Positions 19,301-27,074 of a stretch of DNA of 64,000 bases are shown here, in pieces. The translations under genes were made by a program, and so were the position numbers. Source of the DNA: Schistocephalus solidus (taxonomy: Eukaryota; Platyhelminthes; Cestoda; Diphyllobothriidea; Diphyllobothriidae); contig WEDG01011774.1 of assembly GCA_017591395.1 (NCBI GenBank), positions 1 to 64,000 of the forward strand, in the 5' to 3' direction. The notes beneath the pieces were generated by a model. That model was not told the DNA's origin. It did no database searches and saw nothing but the letters and a program-made list of their open reading frames with translations. The first letter of the stretch is position 1. Each line of letters opens with the position of its first letter.

Positions 19301-21312
19301 CGAAGATTCAATTTCAGTCACATTCCACAAATGTCGATCCCAGACGATCAGCTACAATTCTGAATAGAGGACATTGATAATTTACTCGACTAGAATACAA
19401 AAACTTGACCATTTTACTGGTTATAATGAAGTTGGTAATGGCGAGTAAATTGCGGTTAAAATGCTTGACCACTACTTACCGTCCACGTTATGGCGTTCTT
19501 CTTGGACGGGCGATTCAAAGTGAGCCTCATTACCCCAGTATCATCAACTTGGCGGTCAATTTCAGAAGTCGGCGCGTGATCAGAGGCAGCACTAGATGGT
19601 GATTCAGACTCCAGTAACTGCTTTATTAATTTGATGTAGCTTTCAGACGCCACTTTCTTCAGATGGAAAGCCAGAAATTGAAGAAAAACTTTTTATCGAC
19701 TGCAAACACATTAAGGTGTTAAATTGAAAAGTAAAATTGTAACGCTTTGAGACGCGATTGATGTTTAAAACAGCTAAGCTTTATTTGGTCTATGGTCATA
19801 ATAAATCCCGATATGTAAACAACAGGAGAGAGCAAATCGCCTGTTTAGTCGTTTAATAACTTAACGCGTTTACTCAAGAAAATAAAAATGAGGTCAGCAA
19901 AATTTAGCAGGCCGTTAAGGGCAAAGGTTTAAATAATTTCGACTCGAATGAGAAAGAGCCAAACTGACATTGTTTTAAACTTTGCTAACTGTTGAACTCA
20001 CTAAGTATGATGACCACGTGATCGTCGCAATGCTTTAACAGTATGCAAATGTTGAAGAATATTTTTGTTTTGAATTTGAATTTTGTGTCGGGTTTCGGAA
20101 CAACTCAGTTTCTTTAAAAAAACGGTATTTTTAAAAGCTAGCAGGTTCTGTTTCTAAAAAACCAAGTGAGTAGATTCTGTATGGTTAGCCCTTATATCTA
20201 TGTTATCTCTATCTTCCCGCATCCATTTTCTCCTGTTTGGATGCAGGCAGAGCGTGTTGTAGGGCATTTGGATGAACACAAGCAAAATTTGGTCATAATT
20301 CAAAATGCTAGATCCCTTGTTTAAATGGGGACCAACAGCGCTGTATGATGGGCCTGACCACTGTTGGCTGTCCTCGGTAAAAACATCGGTGAAATCTTGA
20401 AATAAACCTCGCAAGTACTGTATTAATTTCCTCTTCTAACAGCAATATATTGTAAGTGCAAGCTCGGAACTCTAGGCATAGTCATGATAAATAGCTTAGT
20501 TGTCGGAGGGACTGACCTACCGTTGTCATTTTACCTAGGTCGGACCAGGCCTGCCATTTGGCAAAGTTGATAAAATCCAACCGTCCAGGTCGTTGTTTGG
20601 TACAGTTACCTTCTGTAGCCTTTAAAATTAAATAAGTCTACATGATTACCTGCTTAAAAAGAGCATAAATTTTCAATTTTATGTCGTTATCCGGTTCTTT
20701 CCTTAATTTACTCAGAGCCAACTTGGCTTCTTCAAATGTATTTGGAACAGATGATAACAAGCTGAAATATTAAAAGCATAAATTGGCACAGGTTTACCGA
20801 AAACGGCACCAACTTGACGGAAAACTCTTCTTGAGAACATAAAAAAACATCTTGCTATTACCGAGATCTGAAACTCTAAATAGTCAAAAAGGTGCTTTTA
20901 AAAACGACGGCGGGAATTTCGCAGTTCGGAGTGACCTTGAGTACATGCTTCGGAAAATTAGACAAACAGTTGGTTATTCAGATACTTTACTTACTTTGGA
21001 ATATTTTCGACAAAAATATGCCTGAGTGTTTTACTACAATTAAGTAAAATTCTCTTCAAAGTGAATTGGAGGTCATATGATATCATGGAACTTCGGTGTC
21101 AACAGGTTTACCATTTGCTAGCTCACCATCTTCAACTTCAATCGGGACCAAAATAGGGATGACAATTATTTAGAACTTTTAATACAACGGAAGTTCTAAT
21201 GACATACATTGGCGAACCATGCAAGTTGAATCGTAACTTCTGATCCAGCCATCGTATTTTTCCGGAACAAGTGAATCTGTCGTATGCAGGCAAGTGCCGA
21301 AAATGAAAGCAT
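4232..21312 (-). CDS. ECI2: ECI2-like enoyl-CoA delta-isomerase with N-terminal acyl-CoA-binding domain (split gene, 3' end not found)
   Basis: Exons in transcript order: 21312-21218 (uncertain), 20761-20650, 20619-20521, 19656-19480, 18770-18698, 15205-14976, 10793-10704, 4375-4232. All junctions are GT-AG and every phase matches, giving about 340 residues. Residues ~33-100 form an ACBP domain (IYALFKQATEG, then KWQAW). The rest is a crotonase fold with LTLNRPSKKNAI, FFCSGNDL and INGPAVGI (oxyanion-hole regions), TPEGCASYTFP (the Glu matches the family's general base) and LLFGRKLSAFEA. Known ECI2 enzymes shift 3-cis/trans enoyl-CoA double bonds to 2-trans during beta-oxidation of unsaturated fatty acids, in mitochondria and peroxisomes. 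About 50 C-terminal residues are missing compared with animal ECI2, so one more exon is expected below 4232 or outside the window. No internal stop or frameshift was seen, so the gene looks functional. Introns 6 and 7 carry PLE insertions. Confidence 0.9.
5600..5670 (-). repeat. degenerate telomere-like repeat (CCCTAA orientation)
   Basis: A short run of variants such as CTTAACTTTAACCCTACCCC and CTAACTCTAACCC lies inside ECI2 intron 7. It resembles the minus-strand form of TTAGGG but is too degenerate to call a true interstitial telomere. Confidence 0.45.
7206..7970 (-). repeat. inverted repeat, left arm (PLE locus 1)
   Basis: About 765 bp that pairs with 8792-9556 read in reverse complement. 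Long identical blocks cover the GIY-YIG coding region and the AATAAAGCTCTT 3' end. The arms have diverged by scattered substitutions. The spacer of about 820 bp holds the RT part of the minus copy. Confidence 0.85.
7252..7286 (-). ncRNA. hammerhead-ribozyme-like motif in the PLE 3' region
   Basis: The order is CTGATGA, T, GGGTTC, 7-nt loop, GAATCC, GAAA, CGTC. GGGTTC and GAATCC can form a 6-bp stem II with one G-U pair between the CUGAUGA and GAAA core boxes. It lies after the ORF stop and just before AATAAA. PLEs are known to carry hammerhead motifs. The extra U after CUGAUGA and the lack of an obvious stem III leave this uncertain. Confidence 0.35.
7454..8575 (-). pseudogene. PLE reverse transcriptase / GIY-YIG ORF, degenerate
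   Basis: RT palm and thumb are read at 8500-8162: LDSLVLQYHRPKFWASYVGD, then FPDIQFTIEVEE, TFLDVLFCRKDCGG and NSNHTISHKRSC. The catalytic Y-x-D-D is YVGD, so one Asp is lost. The linker follows at about 8160-7900 (FVNRCMRKW; EVVSRLLAPLG). The GIY-YIG domain (CSCGQRKHVGETGRLL) has a stop where relatives have Trp (I-stop-CSCG), another in the segment before TGH, and a private stop in PL-stop-RQ. The C-terminal part is open at 7672-7454 (SRELLKSWFTGLQS to ITPFYNTGDEI). The endonuclease would nick target DNA for target-primed reverse transcription if it were intact. Confidence 0.82.
8792..9303 (+). pseudogene. PLE GIY-YIG ORF fragment, inverted copy
   Basis: Plus-strand counterpart of the neighbouring minus copy. 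It reads RQETSGVLNRI-stop-CSCG, QRKHVGETGRLLLTRITEHA, then VNSQVTAHLA-stop-TGHKF, and ends SRELLKSWFTGPQS to NTSDEI. Two nonsense codons are identical to those in the minus copy, while other differences are private. It has no RT segment: the copy starts in the linker. Confidence 0.82.
9472..9505 (+). ncRNA. decayed hammerhead-like motif (inverted copy)
   Basis: Same position relative to AATAAA as the motif in the minus copy: CTGATGC, T, GTGTTC, loop, GAATCT, AAAA, TGTC. Core bases have changed, so it would not be active. Confidence 0.25.
9880..9985 (+). repeat. diverged direct repeat, copy 1
   Basis: It shares GTTTCTC..., a TTGACT-type block, CAATGATTTTGGAACCAATCA-like sequence and a GACAGT..ATTG block with 10530-10635. 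Both copies lie in ECI2 intron 7, downstream (in the gene's sense) of exon 7. Origin unknown. Confidence 0.55.
10530..10635 (+). repeat. diverged direct repeat, copy 2
   Basis: Partner of 9880-9985. The shared core is TTTTGGAACCAATCA. It sits about 70 bp from ECI2 exon 7. Confidence 0.55.
10704..10793 (-). CDS. ECI2: ECI2 exon 7 (catalytic-Glu segment)
   Basis: There are 30 codons: ATFHVPLTALGMTPEG, CASYTFPRTMGTMR. The Glu in TPEG is at the position of the catalytic base in ECI-type isomerases. The acceptor is TTCTTAAG and the donor CGG|GTAAGC, both phase 0. The exon is isolated between two introns of about 4.2 and 6.3 kb, each with a PLE locus. Confidence 0.92.
10860..12380. other. ECI2 intron 6 sequence, no gene seen
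   Basis: AT-rich intronic sequence between exon 7 and PLE locus 2. Short ORFs only, none recognisable. Confidence 0.6.
12397..12943 (+). pseudogene. PLE copy A: GIY-YIG endonuclease fragment
   Basis: Open from ALLYVKNISEAVSRL through VYRIWCSCGQSKYVGETGR and RKDPNSQVAAHATRPGYTFK. It then shifts frame near 12740 and continues as QLASLFCGPLSINNHNDL to VSVTPGLE. The GIY-YIG core (VYR...KYVGETGR plus a downstream Arg) is intact, with no stop before the frameshift. There is no RT in this copy. Confidence 0.82.
13184..13661 (+). pseudogene. PLE copy B: reverse transcriptase fragment
   Basis: Reads LESLVFQHHSLKFWARYADK, TFVFI-stop, then IPDIEFTMEEDE, LDFLDVFVCHKDCGG, SNYAISHKHSC and RVLRANGYPRNVFDS. 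The catalytic box is YADK instead of YxDD, so the RT is dead. The segment is collinear with the RT part of locus 1. Confidence 0.8.
13662..14290 (+). pseudogene. PLE copy B: GIY-YIG endonuclease fragment
   Basis: Reads YVKNASEAVSRLLTSLGVG, then a TGA stop where copy A has Arg. It reopens as DPLPWQETSGDVYRIWCNCG, QSNYAGETGRLLRKRM and SQVTAHSTGPGHTLKFN, ending at a stop at 13985. The remaining C-terminal part (CLSPDSPAHSRVTS to VIVTPMNENCDEI) is in another frame. The endonuclease core motifs are present but the ORF is broken. Confidence 0.8.
14336..14369 (+). ncRNA. hammerhead-ribozyme-like motif in PLE copy B
   Basis: CTGAGGA, T, GGTTTC, loop, GAATCC, GAAA, TGTC, just before AATAAAGCTC. It has the same layout as the motif at 7286-7252, with changes in the first core box and one mismatch in stem II. 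Confidence 0.3.
14440..14605 (+). mobile_element. PLE 3' tail remnant
   Basis: GELSGRVIITPMINIGDGIS resembles the C-terminal part of the adjacent PLE copies (GRVIVTPMNENCDEI). It lies just after the 3' end of copy B and may be a third partial unit. Confidence 0.5.
14976..15205 (-). CDS. ECI2: ECI2 exon 6 (oxyanion-hole region)
   Basis: Two bases complete the Gly codon from exon 5, and 76 codons follow. FFCSGNDL supplies the first oxyanion-hole motif. FIDFPKPLVGLINGPAVGI contains the conserved FPKP and the second oxyanion-hole Gly. The exon ends at VLASDT|GTAAGT in phase 0. The acceptor is preceded by a long T/A-rich stretch. Confidence 0.93.
15500..18690. other. ECI2 intron 5, no gene seen
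   Basis: Contains a two-copy 44-bp tandem repeat and a GC-richer block at about 16900-17460 with no ORF I recognise. That block could be a further dispersed repeat, but no second copy was seen in the window. Confidence 0.55.
15969..16056 (+). repeat. 44-bp direct tandem repeat, two copies
   Basis: Two near-identical units with CGTCAGACATCCGAGTAGG and TTTCTAAGTTCGCATTTC, starting at 15969 and 16013. Confidence 0.9.
18698..18770 (-). CDS. ECI2: ECI2 exon 5 (crotonase)
   Basis: The exon has 24 codons plus one base: MYEDWMSMLNKAAEDANVKM, then VVIT and the first base of Gly. The acceptor is TCATTGTAG and the donor ACAG|GTACGT. It matches the crotonase segment between the NRP motif and the first oxyanion-hole strand, where related enzymes have an MYxxx-L..A..D...-VLTG pattern. 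Confidence 0.88.
19480..19656 (-). CDS. ECI2: ECI2 exon 4 (end of ACBP domain, linker, start of crotonase fold)
   Basis: There are 59 codons. KVASESYIKLIKQLL matches the last ACBP helix. A polar Ser/Asp-rich linker follows, and then GVMRLTLNRPSKKNAI, the first beta-strands and NRP motif of crotonases. The acceptor is CATCTGAAG and the donor ACG|GTAAGT; both junctions are phase 0. This exon alone shows that the two domains belong to one protein. Confidence 0.92.
20521..20619 (-). CDS. ECI2: ECI2 exon 3 (ACBP acyl-CoA-binding core)
   Basis: There are 33 codons, from ATEGNCTKQRPG through DFINFAKWQAW to DLGKMTT, with donor ACG|GTAGGT. ATEG and KWxAW are the signature of acyl-CoA-binding proteins; the Lys and Trp contact the CoA ligand in known structures. 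Both ends are phase 0. Confidence 0.9.
20620..20649 (-). other. 30-nt intron between ECI2 exons 2 and 3
   Basis: The intron begins GTAATCATG and ends ATTTTAAAG. Its length is divisible by three, but reading through would meet an in-frame TAG at the fourth codon. Removing it restores the ACBP motif KQ-ATEG exactly. Very short introns near the 5' end are known in flatworm genes. Confidence 0.85.
20650..20761 (-). CDS. ECI2: ECI2 exon 2 (ACBP helices 1-2)
   Basis: The exon is preceded by TTTAATATTTCAG and followed by CAG|GTAATC. It starts with the last base of a codon and then has 37 codons, from LLSSVPNTFEEAKLAL to KLKIYALFKQ. This matches the first half of acyl-CoA-binding domains, including the conserved Tyr and the FKQ/YKQ motif. 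It joins exon 3 in phase 0 across a 30-nt intron. Confidence 0.88.
21218..21312 (-). CDS. ECI2: ECI2 putative exon 1 (start codon, presequence)
   Basis: This exon reads M-L-S-F-S-A-L-A-C-I-R-Q-I-H-L-F-R-K-N and then TMAGSEVTIQLA. It is basic and free of acidic residues over the first 20 positions, like a mitochondrial presequence. It ends in phase 2 at a weak donor (TG|GTTCGC) that joins exon 2 in frame through a Cys codon. A stronger donor (GTATGT, around 21206) would use a different frame that has no Met here. An acceptor-like TTTTTTACAG ends 12 nt upstream of the ATG. The choice of start is inference; cDNA could move it. Confidence 0.4.
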
Positions 21313-21323
21313 ACATAAGCAAC

Positions 21324-21338
21324 CTGTAAAAAAAGGGT
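21324..21338 (-). other. possible splice or trans-splice acceptor upstream of the ECI2 start
   Basis: A CCC-TTTTTT-ACAG polypyrimidine-AG motif sits 12 nt before the proposed start ATG. It could accept a 5'UTR exon or a flatworm spliced leader. No leader can be identified from this window. Confidence 0.3.
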
Positions 21339-21654
21339 TTCCACAATAGGCTTAGACGTTTTATTTACACAGAACTCACTGAAGTTGGCAATGTTCTGAA
21401 TGATTTCTGTGTGCTGTCGTGGCTTGCCCTCAACACTACATTCAAGTTTCGGTGGGTTTTACATTTATTGCACCCTCGTACGGAGTGGGGCGTGAACAAC
21501 CTATGAATATGAAGAAAAACCGTAAACTATTTTAATTTTTAGAGGTTTTCAAATTTTCCTGAATGTGATTGTGCAAGAAGGAATCTCAGGCATTGGGCTA
21601 CTTTAAACAACTGGTGTACTCAGTTTCTACTTCATGCGTTGGTGTAGTCACCTG

Positions 21655-22586
21655 GTGTGGAAATAGATATGGGTTATTTGGGTATCTTATTTGTAACGTT
21701 AAATAAATGTGGCGTACACAGAAAATACATGTTTTGCCACAATTTAAAGGGGACCATAATATATGATAAGTTGGGTGTATCTCAAGGGTTAAGTTATATC
21801 CAGCATCGCTTCCGCTGATATCGGAACATAAATATGTCACTGTTCACTTTCCAGCTTTCCAGCTTTGGTGATGTCTCAACACCAGTAGGGAAGGAATTCC
21901 ATGTTTTCACCACTCTTACAGAGCAGAAGCGATTGCGCCCTTCTAACCTTACCTGCGTAATGCGCAGTTTTAATGGGTGACCTCGGAGATTGATTGTGGT
22001 AATAAATTCAAGAAAATCATGAAAAGCCATATAGCAACGTATTCCCTCCACACTGCGGAATTTCCGTAGGAGTTCCCCGCGCATTCGTCTTTAACACAAG
22101 GGTAACGTATTTAGATTTGTTTTACCGGTTGCATATGAAAAAATATGTTTTGACTCATAATCATTTTAGTTTTACGTTTTGAGCTCTTTCGAGGCTGGTC
22201 TGAGCTTGAAACATCCAGGGTGTCCAGCCTTCCATAGAATATCCCAACTGAGGCCTAAGGAATGTTACGCAAGATTCAGGGAATTAATCTTCAGCAAAAT
22301 CCACAAAGGCTCTCCTGCTGGTATGCTGCACAGCATTGAACACTTCGCTACTCTCAATCAATGAGAGGACAATTTTAAGGAGAATATACTTGTGGGAATG
22401 GGTTTCCAAGACTTGCAAGGCTTCACATTTGAGGAAGTAGTTTCTACCGTCGGTCGATCCGGATGGGTTGCATAAACGAAGTATTGTCCACTGCAAAAGC
22501 CAATGATTTCACACGCCTCCAACTGAGTTAGAATGATCGGCTTTCCATCTTCCACGGCTGCGCTTTGGAGTACACTCCAGATTTTC
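21655..22586 (-). mobile_element. CR1/Jockey-like LINE, 3' part of an interrupted older copy
   Basis: On the minus strand it begins KIWSVLQSAAVEDGKPIILT, the RT region just after FADD. It continues through the RT C-terminal part (RGELLRKFRSVEGIRCYMAF, FITTINLRGHPLKLR, RNRFCSVRVVKTWNSFP) and into 3' sequence like that of copy 2 at 22610-22680. It is best read as the continuation of 25746-27070. Confidence 0.75.
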
Positions 22587-22587
22587 A

Positions 22588-25500
22588 ATTCGATTCAATT
22601 CAATTCAATTTATTGAGGGAAATAGGCATGGGCCTTTGAGTACCCTATTTGTAACGTAAAATTAAGTGCGGTATACAGAGAAACCGTGTGGGTTGCAAAG
22701 GTACAAAAGGCGGTCATAAAATATGACAAGTGGTGCACGACTCTCGAGGGTTAAGATAAATACCTCATCGCTCAGGCTCGTTGCGGAACATAAAACTGTC
22801 AAGGTTCCTTTTAAAGCTTTCCAGCGATGGTGACATCACAATGTCTTCAGGGAGGGCATTCCATGGTTGAACCACTCTGACAGAGAAGGAGAACTAGCGC
22901 ACATCCAGTCTTGCCTGCTGGACACGCAGTTTCAATGGGTGACCTCGGAGATGGATCGTGGTGGCAAATTCAAAGAAGTCCGAGAATTCCAGGGAACAAT
23001 CCAATCCCTTCACAATGCGGAATGTCTGCAGGAGATCACCACGCATTTGCCTATAACTCAAAGGGAACAGATTAAGATTCATTAGGCGGATTGGATATGG
23101 CAAGGAGCTTTGACTTCTAACCATTTTGGTTGCTTTCCTCTGTACTCTTTCGAGGCAGTTCTGATCTTAAACTGTCCAGGGTTTCCAGGCGTGCATAGCA
23201 TATTCCAAATGCGGCCTAATGAATGTTCCAAAAGTCTTAGCGAAATGATCTTCATCGAAATCCAAAAAGGCTCGTCTGATGGCATGCAACACCGAAATTG
23301 CGCTCTTCGCCACTTTCAAGCAGTGCGACGATGGTTTTAAAGTTGGTGATCGTCAGCACACCAAGGTCCTTTTGGGTTTCCACGTCTTTTAAGGCTTCAC
23401 CATTGAGAAAGTAACTTCTACTTTCAGCAGATCCAGATGGGTTGCCTAAGCGAAGTATTGTACACTTATCGACGTTAAACCGCAAAAGCCAATGATTCGA
23501 CCACTCCTCCAACCGAGTTAGGTTGATCTGCAGTTTATCTTCGTCAGCAGGGCTTTTGATTACATTCCAGATTTTAATGTCATCGGCAAACATTGCTGCT
23601 TCACAGTCGAGATTCCTGACACAACCGTTTACGTATATTAAAAACAGTATTGGCCCTAGTACTGAGCGCTGAGGAACCCCACTCTCGACCGCAGCAGAAC
23701 TTGACCTCTCTTGGCCGATGCACACAACCTGGCGCCGACCCACGAGGAATTTTTTAATCCACTTGAGGAGGTTATCTCTGATTCATATTCTTTCTAGCTT
23801 GTACAGCAGTCTCTCGTGGGGCACAGTATCGAAGGCCTTTTGAAAGTCAACGAAGGCAATGTGAACCGCGTGTTTATCTTCAAGTGCTTGGATCCACCTC
23901 TGGAGCGAATACAACAAATTCGTTGTGCATTATTTTTTTTTTCTGAACCTGTGTTGACAGCTTGATAACAAATTATGAGTCTCTAGGAATTTCATAAATT
24001 CACTCTTTATGATCCTTTCTATAATCTTGCCAAGGATGCATGTCAAGCTTATGGGCCTGTAGTTTGTCACTGACGCCCGGCTACCGCTTTTGTACAAGGG
24101 AGTTATATGTGCCAGCTTCCAATCGAAAGGAAGTGTTCCGGAGTCAAAGGACTTTTGAAAGAGCACTGACAGAGGTGCGGAAAGTTCATTAGCGAGTTCT
24201 TTCAGATGCTTGGGTGGAAGCTCGTCTGGTCTTGGGGATTTTGACTCTTTTAGTTCTTTTTAATTCCTTTTAGATCAGAAATTCTGAGAATAGTATGTGG
24301 CTAATGCTTGCAGTCTGCGAGTTATCCACTGAGGGACGAAGGAACCTTGCCTCGTTAGTGAAGACTGAGCGGTAGAACCGTGAAAAGTACTCGGCTTTTT
24401 CCCTGTTTTCAGAAATTTTGACGCCCACGGCAGTCTTAATCAGCGGTATTTGATGCTTATTCCTTATTCATCTACGGAGGTAACTGTAGACTAACTTTGG
24501 ATTCTGCGTTGCCTTTTGCAGCAAGGTCTTCTCAAGTTCTCTTCGCGTTTTAAGAATAAGGCTTCTCATTTTGTTTCTCTGTGTTTTATACTTATTAAAA
24601 TAGGCGACTTGATTAAACTCGCAATATTTTCTCCACAACTTGTGCTTCCTGTTTATTTCCCTTTTTAAGTTGCTGTCTAGACACCCAGGACGCTTGCTGT
24701 GATGGACACTCGTTAGCGGGCAGTGGTTGTCCATAAGTTGCAGAAGAACATTTCCGAAGGACTCCCAATCTTCGTTCACGGTGCTCTAAAACATTGAGGT
24801 CCAGTTGATGTCTGTTAAATCTGCTCGCATCTGATGAAAGTTTCCTCGCCAAACGTTACACCGTTTTTCGTGTATAGCAGGCGCAAAGGAGAATAAGGAG
24901 TAGTCCCACATAAGCACCAAATGATCACTACGACCGAGTGGAGGCATTGAAATAATCTCGTCAATGCTGCCTGATGTTTTCGTGAAAACCAGGTCAAGAC
25001 AGTAAGCCCTTTGTCCTTCACGTGTTCTGGTGGGGAAAGGGACAATTGTGTGAGGAGTGCCTTCAAGGTCTTTTGCAGAAAAACATAATCAAAAGTCGTT
25101 TTCGGGCATGATGATTGAACAGTGCTCCAGTTAATTCCTGGTGCGTTGAAGTCACCCATAATCATGACATTAGGTCGACTGGAGAAATTTTCTAATTGTT
25201 CCAACAAGTGGGTGTCCGCGACTCGGTCCTAGGTGGCCGATAGACAATGAGGACATCTAGACATGGAGAACCAAGAGCCTTGATATTCAACCATATGGCT
25301 TCCGTGCTGCACGCAAACTTGCTCGTCTTGTCAGACACTATAAGAATGTCTTTCACATACACAATTATTCCACCATCCTGTCGGTTTTCTCTGTCCCTCC
25401 GATATATTTGGTATCCAGACAATGTTATTTCGCTATCTCGAATACTGCCTGACAGCCAGGTTTCGGTTACTGCTATCACATCCGGAGATACTTCAGCAGG

Positions 25501-25745
25501 CAAATTTTTAACTCATCAAGTTTTGATAAAAGGCTTTGTGCATTTGTAAACAAGCACTTCAATTTCACGCCGACCAAATTCCCTGTTGCGTTTTTCAATT
25601 TTATGGGCCCAACTGTGTCTCCTCTAACGTCAAGGTCATATGTCTTTTCCGTTTCTTGATGATTTTCGGTATCTCTCATTTCTTTAGTGAGAACGCTGGG
25701 CGTTACGGAATCAGTTCTAACATCTCTTTGGGCAATTGGTTCCCC
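22588..25745 (-). mobile_element. CR1/Jockey-like non-LTR retrotransposon (copy 2)
   Basis: A nearly complete ORF2 region with endonuclease, linker, RT and C-terminal part, about 3.2 kb, ending in a (TTGAA)n-like short tandem tail at about 22590-22612. Short tandem 3' tails fit CR1/L2-type LINEs. The 5' end is near 25745, directly after the FADD-proximal break in the older copy. Confidence 0.85.
22870..25740 (-). pseudogene. LINE ORF2 (endonuclease plus reverse transcriptase) with frameshifts
   Basis: Domains in order. APE-type endonuclease: LKCLFTNAQSLLSKLDELK (25620-25480), PDVIAVTETWLSGS and DGGIIVYVKD (25480-25200), MIMGDFNAPGINWS (about 25160). Linker: 24779-24468. RT: YRPISLTCILGKIIERIIKS (about 24080-24000), FVDFQKAFDTVPHERLLYKL (about 23860-23790), PQRSVLGPILFLIYVN, then MFADDIKIW (23670-23570), and RFNVDKCTILRLGNPSGS. 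C-terminal: about 23124-22894. Frame changes occur near 25490, 25200, 24800 and at a poly-T run near 23935, with a stop near 23790. The catalytic Asp residues of motif A (FVDF) and FADD are present, so decay is recent compared with the flanking copy. Confidence 0.85.
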
Positions 25746-27070
25746 CTATGGCACACATTGTTGCTTCCCAGTGAAAATAACTGACAAATCGTCCATGAAT
25801 GTTAGGAACAGAATAGGCCCTAATTTTGAATCCTGGTAAAGCACACTTTCCGCCGCAGTAGACCGTGACTTCTTTTGACTGATACACAAATCCTAGCACC
25901 AAATCCACGAGGAAGTTGTCAATCCATTTGAGGATGTTCCCTCTGATTACTATTCTTTCTAACTGGAGAAGATTAGGACAACGGTCTACCATAAGGTAAC
26001 CAACCCTAAGCACATCCTCCATTTCCGAAGCAAACACTCTGTTGGCCACAAATCCAGTTGTGTCAGAACCATCTTCCAACGTGTCCAACACACTGCAACG
26101 AGGACAGTGGGAAGAAGGAGGAGATTCCTTTTCTTTTTTCCTCTTACAACAGCGTCTGATATGACACAGTGTCGAAGGCCTTTTGAAAGTCAATGAAGGT
26201 TATTTAACCACGGCCTAATTTAAAGAGCTCGGGTTCAGCTCAGGAGTGCTTGCAGAAAATTACTCATGCATGATCTTCTTTCTCTGGACCCGTATTGATA
26301 GTTTGATAACAAGTTATTATTATCAGGGAATTGCGCCAATTCGCTCTTAATGGTCCTCTTCACGACCTTGCTGAGGATGCTTGCCAAGCTTCTGGGCATG
26401 TAATTTTTCATTGACGACTGCCTACCTCTTTCAATTAACAGGAAATATTCCAGAATCAAATAAACTTTGAAGGAATACTGACAGACGCACAGAAAGCTCA
26501 CTGCTGAGTACTCTGAGAAACTTGGGTCGAATCTAATCCGGTTGGAGGAATGTGTACACTTTATTTCCTTAAATTCTCTTTGGATTCAAACTTCTGAAAA
26601 TACGCTAAGGCTAATGTTGGGAGTTGGCAGGTCATCTGCTGTGGGAGGAAGGAACCTTGCGTCATTTTTTTAATGGATCAGAAGAAATGTTAAAATTATT
26701 TAGCTTTGTTCTTGTTTTCAGCAATTTCGACGCCCGCGTTTATCTTACTCATCGGGATTTTCTGCCCACTCTTTTTCAATCTGTGGAGGTAGCTGTGGAC
26801 TTAACTAGGATTCTCTGTTGCCTTTTGCAGCAAAGGCTTCTCGAATTCCCGACGCGTTTTAAAAATAAAACTGCTTAGATTGTTCCAATTCGTTTTATAC
26901 TTGTTAAAATATTAAACTTGCTTAGACTAGCAGCATGTTCAAAATGTTTGCTTACTGCTTACATCCATTTTTGGTTGCAAGCTAGCTTGCTATCTCGCTT
27001 TTTCTGATGGACACTCGTCATTGGGCAGTGGTCGTCAATTAGCAACAGAAGAGCATCCCTGAACATCACC
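25746..27070 (-). mobile_element. CR1/Jockey-like LINE, 5' part of the interrupted older copy
   Basis: A more degraded relative of copy 2: linker homology at 27070-26620, then RT segments MPRSLASILSKVVKRTIKS (about 26400), NLLSNYQYGSRERRS, and ILKWIDNFLVDLVLGFVYQS (about 25900). It breaks off after GKQQCVP, which aligns to the residues just before FADD in copy 2. The rest of the RT resumes at 22586. No endonuclease remains, so it was 5'-truncated on arrival or later. Confidence 0.75.
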
Positions 27071-27074
27071 CTGT

